This document shows positions 46,429-56,634 of a DNA stretch of 64,000 nucleotides, one piece after another. This DNA is from Cyclina sinensis. Its lineage: Eukaryota; Mollusca; Bivalvia; Venerida; Veneridae. Position numbers and translations under genes: made by a program. Where the stretch lies: positions 182,138 through 246,137 of the forward strand of contig JAAONU010000105.1 of the NCBI GenBank assembly GCA_012932295.1. The letters are read 5' to 3'. The number at the start of each line of letters is the position of its first letter. Within the stretch, counting starts at the first letter, position 1. Below the pieces are notes generated by a model. That model made no database searches, was not told where the DNA came from, and worked only from the letters and a program-made list of their open reading frames with translations.

Positions 46429-49400
46429 AACAAGAAGCGCCGCAATGTGACGAAAACCAGTTTTTCAATGACCAAGTATTGATGTGACAGGAATTAGGAA
46501 GAAATATGGCAGTGAAGTAAAAATGATGCTCTTATTTTGGTACCAACACAGAAAGTTGGTTTCAATAGTTCAAAATAAAACTAAATCAGATACCTGAGTA
46601 GCAATGCCAGGCTGTATTTTCATGTAAGCTACACACATGCCAAGTTGAGTATCAATAGGTCAAAGTGTGCTGAAGTTATTGAGTAGAAGCTGAAAATTCT
46701 ATTGTAAGCAAGTGACCTTGACCTTGCTCCCAGATATCTAAGTAACAATCCCAAGCTGCATCTTAATATAATCTACCCACACAGCAAGTTTGGTGTCAAC
46801 AGGTCTACGCAAACTCAAGTTATTACGTGAAAACTGAATTTCTTTTTTAAAGCAACAGTGACCTTGACCTTGTTCACAGACACCTGGGTAGCAATCCCAA
46901 GTTGCATCTTGATATCAGCTACCCAAATACTAAATTTGGTGTCAATAGGTCTAGGCAAACTCAAGTTATTATGCAGAGACTGAATTTCTATTTTAAGCAA
47001 CAATGACATTTACCCTGATCACAGACATCTGGGTAGCAATCCCGAGTTGCGTCTTGAAATAAGCTACCCACACACCAAATTTGTTGTCAAGAGGTCACAG
47101 CTAACTCAAGTTATTATGTGGAAACTGAATTTCTTTTTTTAGCAACAGTGACCTTGACCTTGATCATAGACACCTGGGTAGCAATATCAAGCTGCCGCTT
47201 GATATAAGCTACCCATACACCAAGCTTTGTGTCAATAGGCCAAAGCAAACTCAAGTATTTGAGTGGAAACTGAATTTCTATTTTTAGCAACAGTGACCTT
47301 GACTTTGACCACAGACACCTGGGTATCAATCCCAAGCTGCCTCTTAATATAAGCGACCCATACACCAAGTTTAACGTCAATAGACCAAAGCAAATTCAAG
47401 TTATTGAGCAGAAACTGAATTTATATTTTTAGCAACAGTGACCTTGACCTTGATCACTGACACCTGGGTAGCAATGCCAAGCTGCCCCTTGATATATGCT
47501 ACCCACATACCAAGTTTGGTGTCAATAGGCCAAAGCAAACTTAAGTTATTGAGCGGAAACTGAATTTCTATTTTTAGCATCAGCGACCTTGACCTTGATC
47601 ACAGACACCTGGGTAGCAATCCCAAGCTGCCCCTTCATATAAGCTACCCATATACCAAGTTTGGTGTCAATAGGTCAAAGCAAACTCAAGTTATTGAGTG
47701 GAAACTGAATTTCTATTTTTAGCAACAGTGACCTTGACCTTGATCACAGACACCTGGATTGCAATTCCAAGCTGCCTCTTGATATAAGCTACCCATATAC
47801 CAAGTTTGGGGTCAATAGGTCAAAGCAAACTCAAGTTATTGAGCGGAAACTGAATTTCTATTTTTAGCAACAGTGACCTTGACCTTGATCACAGACATCT
47901 GGGTAGCAATCCGAAGCTGCCTCTTGATATAAGCTATCCATAAACCAAGTTTGGCGTCAATAGGCCAAAGCAAACTCAAGTAATTGAATGGAAACCAAAA
48001 GTTGACGCCCGCCCGCACACCCTCCCGCCGATTTTAGCATTACAATACAAGGGGTAGGACCTAAATCATGTAGCTCGGTGCTTTAAGCGAGAAAAACGTG
48101 TAGTCTATGACTAATGTCGTCAGTTTTCGCGTAAATATTCAGGAATTTGGATAAATTATCAACAGCTATGGGGATGTTCTTGGAATATTTGTATAATGTA
48201 TACGACTAGTACCTAGCCATATATATATGCTAACTGTAACTGCTATTTGACAGAAGAAGAAATGTGTTACAAAAAAGTTATTGAAGGGATGCCAACAAAG
48301 GTGTCCCATTTTTTGTGTGATTCTGCAATATTTTGCTTCGTTTTTTTCAGCTTAACCAACAATTTTGCGCCATCAAAATGATATTTTAAGTAAACAGGAA
48401 CAGAATTAAACATTTACAACCTGTTAGGAACATACATAATGCATCAATGTTCGATTTGTTTAACTTGAAGACAATAAATGTGTAGTTTGAGTCACTTTAA
48501 GGCCATATAGTGTAACCTCGGTTCTTTCATAACTACATACCGGTATTCTAATACATAAAATATCTTTCTGTCACTAGCATATTGGTTAAATTTAACTCTT
48601 ATTTTGTACTATCATCATACTCAAAACCAGTGTTTGTCCAATTTAAAGGCATTACATTAACTACACATGGTGATTTTATAAAGTGAAAGCAATCGAATGT
48701 CTTTTGATACAACCGCAGTTAACGTTCAATGTATGTATTCGTTCAAGATTGTTTTACAGTTAAATAAATGTTAACAATAAACAATTCTTACAGTTGTGAG
48801 TTGAAGCAATAATTTAATATCATAATCAGATTTTGTTTGATTTCCAGCGAGAATTAAAAGATTAAAAAGATTAGAATATTTTAGCACATATTCACCTTGG
48901 AATTGTAGATGCCAGAATGATAAACTCTATACACTGAAACTTGGGGCAACAGCTCATAATAAAATATCATAGTAAAATAGCATTATGACATATACTTACA
49001 AGCTATTCATACATACCATACATGAGAAGTAAATAGATCCTCCAAAGATAACTTACTTTTTTTTACAAATACAGAATTAAGTCTCGGATGTATTAAGATA
49101 CCAGACGGCTTGGAGATAAGGGAGGTTAGAAAGTCCTTTTTGATTTTATAAATATAATGTTTGCATGTATGTAATATCTACAAAATTGTCAATTTTGATT
49201 TTTTAAAATAAAATCTGCAGACTTGTGGTCAAGTCATAACCTTTCATATTTTAAAATTTACTTGTAATATTGTATTTGTATCTGACAATGAAAAGCACCA
49301 CATAACCTTCCAGCCTTAAAATCTCAAGTGTTCCAATTCATAATCATCTTAGCTTAAAAATGGAAATACTTCTGGTTTTTTTTTATCAGAAACATAAAGT

Positions 49401-49970
49401 TAAATATACAAACAGAACTCTTTGTAAAAATTTTAAACATGCTTAACTTTAACATCAATAAAGAACCGAGGTTACACAATATGGTCTTAAAGTGACCCAA
49501 ACAACACGTTTATTGTCTTCAAGTTAAACAAATCGAACATTGATGCATTGTGTATGTTCCTAACTGGTTGTAAATGTTTAATTCTGTTCCTGTTCACTTA
49601 AAATATCATTTTAATGGCGCAAAATTGTTGGTAAAGCTGAAAAAACGAAGCAAAATATTGCAGATTCACACAAAAAATGGGACACCTTTGTTGGCATCCC
49701 TTCAATAACTTTTTTGTAACACATTTCTTCTTCTGTCAAATAGCAGCTACAGTTAGAATACATATATGGCTAGGTACTAGTCGTATACATTATACAAATA
49801 TTCCAAGAACATCTCCATAGCTGTTGATAATTTATCCAAATTCCTGAATATTTACGCGAAAACTGACGACCTTAGTCATAGACTACACGTTTTTCTCGCT
49901 TAAAGCACCGAGCTACATGATTTAGGTGCTACCCCTTGCAATAACCAGTTTTCGTTGAAAACCTGGTTAA
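46429..49970 (-). mobile_element. Hairpin-ended element with exact 145-bp tandem core, split by a later insertion
   Basis: On the minus strand it starts with a hairpin (AACCAGGTTTTC, loop, GAAAACTGGTT; 49944-49969) and ends in CTTCTTGTT at 46429. The core is about nine units; CAGTGACCTTGACCTTG recurs near 47146, 47291, 47436, 47581, 47726 and 47871, exactly 145 bp apart. A CCGCCC-rich tract ends the array near 48030. The 1.9-kb element at 48048-49938 was inserted between this tract and the hairpin. It encodes no protein. Confidence 0.7.
48048..49938. mobile_element. DNA transposon-like element with 480-bp terminal inverted repeats
   Basis: The left arm 48048-48527 and right arm 49460-49938 are collinear inverted copies (start CAAGGGGTAG[GC]ACCTAAA). 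A 5-bp duplication CAATA flanks the element (48043-48047 and 49939-49943). Without the insert the flanks join as GCATTACAATAACCAG, a continuous segment of the host repeat. The 930-bp middle is AT-rich with no open frame of note. The arms differ at scattered sites only, so the insertion is fairly young. The superfamily is uncertain. Confidence 0.85.
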
Positions 49971-49979
49971 AAATCTATA

Positions 49980-50420
49980 TATAATGTGTCTGTGTATATC
50001 CTGATGTACAGTTTAATACTTACATGTAGTGTTTTCATCATGGTTGGAAAAGCAACAGCCCAATAAATGATTTTTAGCAAAAAAGCACTAGTCTCCTTAG
50101 AAATTCTAAGATACTTTCAGTGAGGAAAATGAAAATACTACGATATTGATGTAAAATCATAGTGTTTTTGGTGATATATACAAGTAAGAACACATTACAT
50201 GCATTTTATTGCTTTATTTGTAAGTTTTCCATAAAAAGTGTGAGATGCCGGGTACACTGACAATACATGTACTACAGCAGATAATACTTATATGAAAATA
50301 CGCTTACACTTGGGAATAATCAGTTTCGTTACGTATAATATTACTTTATTTTTGATTATAGGATAGCCAAATAAATTACCAGAGACATGTAATAAGTTAT
50401 ATAGTGTCTCTGAAATTACA
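49980..50420. other. Non-coding intron sequence
   Basis: Nothing recognisable between the tandem-core element and exon 1 of the ALS2CR8-MULE unit. Confidence 0.35.
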
Positions 50421-50423
50421 TAC

Positions 50424-50593
50424 CATCAGCTCATCTTCTCTTTGGACCCTTTGTCTACACTTCCAGGCCCTATGTTTGTCCCGCCCAAACAAACACTCTT
50501 TCGTACATGTTCCAATAAATATAAATGGAACACCATCAAAAGGAATAAAACCACTTTTGTCCTCAAAATGGAGGCGGCTATTATCATCTGGCT
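50424..50593 (-). pseudogene. Exon 1 (visible) of the ALS2CR8-MULE gene
   Basis: It encodes 57 residues with FIPFDGVPFIFIGTCTKECL and the basic RDKHRAWKCRQRV, as in the N-terminal ALS2CR8/CARF domain. The donor is ATG|GTATGT and the acceptor TTTTTAAG. Upstream exons are not identified. Confidence 0.7.
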
Positions 50594-50599
50594 CTTAAA

Positions 50600-51002
50600 A
50601 ATAATAAAAAACAATCAACTGGTTCAAGTGATCTTAACACGAAAGCCTTTCATAAAATGTATAAGAAAAGGGGCACTTAATGGGTGAGATCTGGTACTAC
50701 TGCTGTTTGATATGCCATGAACAGAAATAATACTTTATTATTTATGTGTTCAGCTAGGTATTAGTAGATATCCCAGTTATGTCAACACATATATACACAA
50801 TTTAACAAATGCTACTACTGAGTTTCTCAACCATTTCAAATAAAGGTAAAAGGGGAAAAAGGGAAATCAATTAAGTATCCGTACGTTTAAGTACCGTAGC
50901 CAGAATCAGAAAATACAGCACCGAACATACGAATTACCAATTATCCGAACAACTATGACAGTGACTTACCAAAGTTTTTCCCAAATCTCTCCTTCTTCCC
51001 CG
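50600..51002. other. Non-coding stretch
   Basis: No gene or element was recognised between the ALS2CR8-like exon and the LINE fragment. Confidence 0.3.
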
Positions 51003-51963
51003 AAACATATGCTACCAGGAAGTGTCAGGAGCTGGTTGCGTCTTTTTGCCGACGACACCATAGTTCATTTAACAATTAAATCACAAGCATCTGCACAAAC
51101 CTTACAAAATGATTTGCACAACCTTGAAATATGGGAAAAAGAATGGTCAATGGAATTCAACCCTGACGTGAAAGTACTCAGAATACACAGGAAAAAGAAA
51201 CCGGTCATCTTTCCTTACACCCTACATAACACTAAACTGAAAACCACAGAAAATGCAAAATACTTAGGAGTTACAATAAGTAGCAACCTAAACTGGTCAT
51301 CCCATATAAACAATATCACAAACAAAGCAATAAACAGCTTAAGGTTCATCAGACGAAACATCAAAACACAAAACAAACAACTCAAAGAAGCAGCATACAA
51401 AACATATGTAAGACCACAGGTTGAATACTGCTCAACCATATGGCATCCATGGCAAAAATATCTCACACACAGAATAGAAATGGTCCAGAGGTCAGCTGCA
51501 AGGTACGTTCATAATGATTACCACTATACAAGCAGTGTAACAAACATGATCAAAGAACTAAAATGGTCAACTTTAGAACAAAGGCGAAACCTAGTCAAAA
51601 TAATTCAAGTGACGTCTTGAGCATATTCTGAGATATTTTTGTTATGGGTCAGAATCTCGCTATAACAGAGGAGAGATATTGACCCATACAAAATATTACA
51701 CAATATCTCGACTTGCGTACAATTAGTTGGACTACCTGGTCATCCTACACAAAATAAAAAACAATCAGGTCAATGTTGATCACAATCACCTTACAAACAC
51801 AAGAAACAGCAAATTCCTCATTCCACAATCAAAAACACAACATCACATAAACTCATTCTTCCCAAGGACTATACGACTCTGGAACGAATTACCGACCCAG
51901 ATTAAGGCTACCCCAACTGCGCCAGCTTTTATCAGTGGACTAAACAAGTTTTATAGATTTTAA
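51003..51963 (+). pseudogene. Non-LTR retrotransposon reverse transcriptase, C-terminal fragment
   Basis: The frame includes the RT catalytic motif in RLFADDTIVHL, then WSMEFNPDVKVLRIHRKKKP, KYLGVTISSNLNWSSHINNI and the thumb-like YKTYVRPQVEYCSTIWHPW. At 51608 the frame is interrupted by about 122 bp of foreign sequence. Coding similarity resumes with LVILHKIKNNQVNVDHNHL and ends FFPRTIRLWNELPTQIKA...FYRF at 51961-51963. The 5' RT domains and endonuclease are missing, as in the usual 5' truncation. It is of the CR1/Jockey-like style, but the clade is uncertain. Confidence 0.88.
51608..51729. mobile_element. Small palindromic insertion in the LINE
   Basis: The insert contains GTTATGGGTCAGAATCTC and, inverted, GAGATATTGACCCATAC, which can pair. 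It splits the LINE reading frame. The exact borders and any target duplication could not be fixed. Confidence 0.5.
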
Positions 51964-51969
51964 AGTACT

Positions 51970-52815
51970 TAAAATAAATGTTTAAGTAAGATCTTCAGTT
52001 AAATCTTGTTTTCTTTGTTATTAACTTTTATAATTTTAAATGTTCCTGACACGCGCCTGCCTAGTATATTCAGTATTGACTTTTGGCAGTATTAAGTTGA
52101 AGTTAAGTTGATATTGCAGCTTCTAGAAAAGGTTGAAATTACCACTTCAACATCGGCTAGATTAGACACCCAACCACTCGTTGGAGAAATTTCATTCCAG
52201 TTCATTTTGTTTAAGTTTTTTGTTCTTGTTGTTGTTGTTGCTGTGTATTGTGTTTCTCATGAATATTAATAGTCAGTTTCCGAATATTAATTAGGTCCTT
52301 CAGAAGGTGCCCATTTTCCCTTCACGGTAAACGGAAAAGGGGAACGCGTTAGTGTACACTTAGCATATTTAGCTCCGCCTGTAAATTAAGCACGAATTTC
52401 TGATAAAGCGTTATCATCCTGATAAAAAAAAGACTGAATCAATTCATCGTGAAATCAGTCCAATTTTCATCATGGTTAACAGGTACTGTCCTACAGATCT
52501 GTTCTAACAACTCCTTTATTAAGAATTTATAGTTTTCCATAAATTTCAATAGAATAAGATATAAAAATTAAACTGTGCCAGCTGGGATGCCTTTCATAGT
52601 TCAAGCCACATATGAAAGGTCCTGTGTTTTTGGCCCCGACAAAGACAAACGCAATAAAGATAAATCATGAAGAAATTAAAAGAGGATGAAATAACCAGAG
52701 GTAATTTTACCCTTAATTACATAATCTATCTATTTCTGTTTTGTAGTGGACGTACTTGCGCCCATTATAGATATATGTGAGTGTAAAAATGGAAATAGAT
52801 TTTAAAGTTTTTGTG
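51970..52815. other. LINE 3' flank and non-coding sequence
   Basis: No gene. A short GTT-repeat (TTGTTGTTGTTG) lies near 52226. Confidence 0.35.
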
Positions 52816-52817
52816 AT

Positions 52818-52877
52818 AAAACCGTCACATATACAAACCGTCACATGTACAAACCGTCACATGTACAAACCGTCACA
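52818..52877 (+). repeat. 16-bp tandem repeat, about 4 copies
   Basis: AAACCGTCACATGTAC is repeated head to tail with one variant copy. Confidence 0.9.
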
Positions 52878-52904
52878 CAGGTCGTTGGAACACAATCTTA
52901 TGAG

Positions 52905-54790
52905 GGGATCTCGAAAATGACCAGAAAATCATCTAGATGTACAGAAACTGTAGTTGTTATGGAACAAATATGAGGGAATCATATAAGATGACCAGTGGAT
53001 CATCTAGATGTACATAAACTCTAGTTTTCATAGAACATATGTGATAAGATCATGTAAGATGATCAGGGTATCTTTTAGATGTACATATATTCTAGCTTTC
53101 ATAGAACTTATTAGATGCGGTCATATGAGATGACCAGGGGATCATCTATATGTACATATTCTCTACTTCTTATGGAACATATATAAGGGGAACAAGTAAG
53201 ATGACCAGGGGATCGTCTAGATGTACATATACTCTAGTTCTTTTGGAACATAAGGGGATCAAGTAAGACGTCAAGGGGACCATCTAGAAGTACATATACT
53301 CTAGTTCTTATAAAAAAGGTGTAAGGGGATCAAGTAGGATGACAAGGGAATCATCTAGATGTACATATACTCTAGTTCATATGGAACATATATTAGGGGC
53401 CAAGTAAGATGACCAGGGGATCTTCTAGAAGTAGATATAATATGGTTCTTATGGAACATATATAAGGGGATCAGTTAAGACGTCCAGGGGATCATCTAGA
53501 AGTACATTTACTCTAGTTCTTAAGTAACATATATAAGGGGATCAGTTAAGACGTCCAGGGGATCATCTAGAAGTATATATACTCTAGTTCTTAAGTAACA
53601 TATATAAGGGGATCAGTTCCCGAAGTTATATTAGAGTATCACACAGGATGATAAGAGGACATGTACATATACCCTAGTTCTTATGGAAAATATATAAGGG
53701 GATCAGGTACGATAACCAGGGGATCATCTAGAAGTACATATGCTATAGTTCTTATGGAACATATATAAGGGGATCAAGTAAGACGTCAAGGGGACCATCT
53801 AGAAGTACATATACTCTAGTTCTTTTGGAACATATATAAGGGGATCAAGTAAGACGTCAAGGGGACCATCTAGAAGTACATATACTCTAGTTCTTTTGGA
53901 ACATATATAAGGGGATCAAGTAAGACGTCCAGGGGATCATCTAGAAGTACATATACTTTAGTTCTTATGGAACATATATAAGGTTATCAAGTGAGACCTA
54001 AAGAGGATCATCTAGAAGTACATATACTCTAGTTCTTATGGAACATATATAAGGTGATCAAGTGAGACCTATAGGGGATCATCTAGAAGTACATATACTC
54101 TAGTTCTTATGGAACATATATAAGGTGATCAAGTGAGACCTATAGGGGATCATCTAGAAGTACATATACTCTAGTTCTTATAAAAAAGGTGTAAGGGGAT
54201 CAAGTAGGATGACAAGGGAATCATCTAGATGTACATATACTCTAGTTCATATGGAACATATATTAGGGGCCAAGTAAGATGACCAGGGGATCTTCTAGAA
54301 GTAGATATAATATGGTTCTTATGGAACATATATAAGGGGATCAGTTAAGACGTCCAGGGGATCATCTAGAAGTACATTTACTCTAGTTCTTAAGTGACAT
54401 ATAAAAGGGGATCAATTAAGACGTACAGGGGATCATCTAGAAGAATATATACTCTAGTTCTTAAGTAACATATATAAGGGGATCAGTTAAGACGTCCAGG
54501 GGATCATCTAGAAGTACATATACTCTAATTCTGACGGAAGATATATAAGGGGAACAAGTAAGACCAACAGGGGATCAGCTAGGAGTACATTTACTCTAGT
54601 TCTTATTAAACATATATTAGGGGATCAAGTAAGACGTCCAGTTGATCATCTATAAGTACATATACTCGATTTCTTATGGATCATAAATAAGGGGATCAAT
54701 TAAGACGTACATGGGATCATGTAGATGTACATATACTCTAGTTTATATGGTACATACATTAAGGGCCAAGTAAAATGACCAGGGGATCGT
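52905..54790 (+). repeat. Minisatellite, ~71-bp unit, about 26 copies
   Basis: The unit contains CATATATAAGGGGATCAAGT, AAGACGTCCAGGGGATCATC and TAGAAGTACATATACTCTAG. A multi-unit block starting near 53300 (marker TTATAAAAAAGGTGTAAGG) recurs near 54170, 870 bp later, with almost the same order of variants, so a block of about 12 units was duplicated. No coding capacity. Confidence 0.92.
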
Positions 54791-55330
54791 GCGAAATGAA
54801 GATCAAAAAAATCAAAATACTGTTCAAAATTTTATAAGACAGTTTATTGTACTTTTCGCCATTTTGCCGTCGATCTTACTCATTTCGCCGAAATAAATAC
54901 CAACTGAGTAATCAGGATTATAATTATCTTCATTTCGCCGAGTTAGATCCATTTCGCCCACGTTTAGTACATCTTTCAAATATATAACAAAAGATAAATT
55001 CACTAATTCAACTTCTAGTCATATGTCATATGTGTTTTGACAGTTTAACAAAACGATAAGATGATTTAATTGTAATTAAAAATTGAAATTCGTTCTACAT
55101 TTTCTCCATTTCGTCGCTCTTTTCATTTCGCCATAACAAGAACTTGTAAGCAAATGGTCAAAATGAAATGTAACGTACATTTTTTCATTTATGTCTATTT
55201 TTCATTTATGTCTATTCTGAGAACATATGAAATATTTAAAACAATTAATCTTTGATCAATTTTAGATATTTTATCTCTAATAAAGGATAATATTAGTATT
55301 TTGATTTTTTTATCTTCATTTCGCCCATTT
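54790..55330. mobile_element. MITE-like element with repeated CATTTCGCC
   Basis: The left end GCGAAATGAAGATCAAAAAA, then ATCAAAATACT, is matched in reverse complement at 55296-55327 with one change. CATTTCGCC or a close variant occurs about nine times between 54850 and 55355, including copies just outside the right inverted repeat. No clear target duplication. Confidence 0.6.
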
Positions 55331-55359
55331 CGCCATGCAATCTTCATTTCGCTGTTTAT

Positions 55360-56105
55360 ACCAACCGTTGATGAAGGGCCAGAAAATACAACATTTACTA
55401 GGGACAACCAGTCGATGCTTTCTGCAGATCAAGAATCGTAAGTATACAATATGAAATACCTGCAGTAACTTTCATCTCCATAAATTGATCAGTTCACATT
55501 TGTAAATAAGTCAGTATCATGTATGTTTAAGCTTTTTCTTTTTAAGCATCGTCGGACGCGCTGTGAGTCAATCGTTTTATATCAAAGATAATGGATGCTG
55601 CAAAAACATGTTTCATTATGATTATGTATCTATACTTTCCGATGATAATGATGTCTGAAAGAAATGAAATGGTCTTTATTTCAGATTAGACGATGTTGAA
55701 ATGGAAGTTGGCAGCGCCGATCTTTCCATGTTTATAAAATCGTATTCTGCTGTCATTACTGTCTGATGCATGACTATAGGTGGTGATTACAGATTATAGG
55801 TAATAAATTTTGAATTTTACATCAATTATGAATTGATAGCCTCATAGAAAGTTACTTTCTGCTATATCTAACGTTAATATACATAGCAGATTCTGTCCAT
55901 AACAATTAGAAAAATAAAGTATTCTTTCGTAATGCCACTACTTAGCAGTAAAATCATCGGTAAGACTCGAATAAATAATTAAAACTTATCTTATAACATT
56001 TTTTTGCAATTAGGTCAATCTTTTACATTAAAGCGACTGACACACCGTTTGACCTACGGTGCATGAAAAAATGTCAATTATATAAATTCATATCATTGAA
56101 TTCCT
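55360..56105. other. Non-coding stretch
   Basis: No exon could be supported. Confidence 0.35.
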
Positions 56106-56109
56106 TTTT

Positions 56110-56612
56110 TTATTTGCAGACTGCCTACGCCGCAAGAGACAACATGCACCGTCTGTAGAGGAAGGTATTTGTGTTGCCACTTCTTCCTGCTGAAGACATT
56201 CCGACGGCGTTTGAGAACTAAAGGAGAAGGTCTCAGATGAACGGTTAGACCAGTTTATGGATTATGTAGGTGACACTTGGCTTAACAGCAACATTTGCCC
56301 AGTAGAGTCTTGGTCGCTCCATCAGGATTAACACTGAGGTTGTGCCAGAGGGATGGCACAATAAGCTAAATCGTCGGGCCAAAGAGGTAAACTTGCCTTC
56401 TATATGCTGGTAAATCTACTGTTTAAAGAAGCACGTGACGTTAATAGTCAATGTAAACTTGTAAGGAATAAGAAACTGAAAAGACGCTAGAGGAAACAGA
56501 CCCGGGGATCACAGGCAAAACTGTTGAAACTGTGGACAGAATACAGCGAAAACATTCGGTCGACAAATAGTTTTCTCAATACCTGTGCGGCTATTTACGC
56601 ACCTGTATAAAG
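56110..56612 (+). pseudogene. MULE/FLYWCH-type transposase C-terminal remnant
   Basis: Pieces in three frames give LDQFMDYVGDTWLNSNICPV, then VPEGWHNKLNRRAKEVNLP, then FYMLVNLLFKEARDVN and KLLKLWTEYSEN. In order they match the C-terminal part of MULE proteins of the FLYWCH type. At least two frameshifts and a TAG (about 56490) separate them. It belongs to a different MULE lineage from the ALS2CR8-type gene. Confidence 0.7.
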
Positions 56613-56634
56613 AATAGAGTTATTGTGTTTTATT

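Larger units (their letters stand above)
40532..50593 (-). pseudogene. ALS2CR8/CARF-MULE transposon-derived gene, 8 exons visible
   Basis: Minus-strand exons in order: 50424-50593, 46146-46251, 45162-45379, 43466-43696, 42609-42873, 41525-41683, 41196-41278 and 40532-40704. Exons 3 to 8 join in phase (2, 2, 1, 1, 0), except that exon 5 is one base short for its own donor. The product reads: an ALS2CR8-like start (FIPFDGVPFIFIGTCTKECL), a basic linker, GCTAKIAVKEVVRFP, SECKRHLRHFIG, LDQENLLHLVAKW, a MULE catalytic region (YGNEICLLDATYNTTKYSLP, FMTDFCERK, VYLCDFHRKQSWNRWL) and NTNNGLERQNQAFKYTYLE. One-base losses in exons 2 and 5 break the frame. An exon between 46146 and 45379 seems to be missing or unrecognised. 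Introns hold a TTAA MITE and a large tandem-core element. It could be a recently dead transposon gene or one with assembly errors. Confidence 0.75.
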
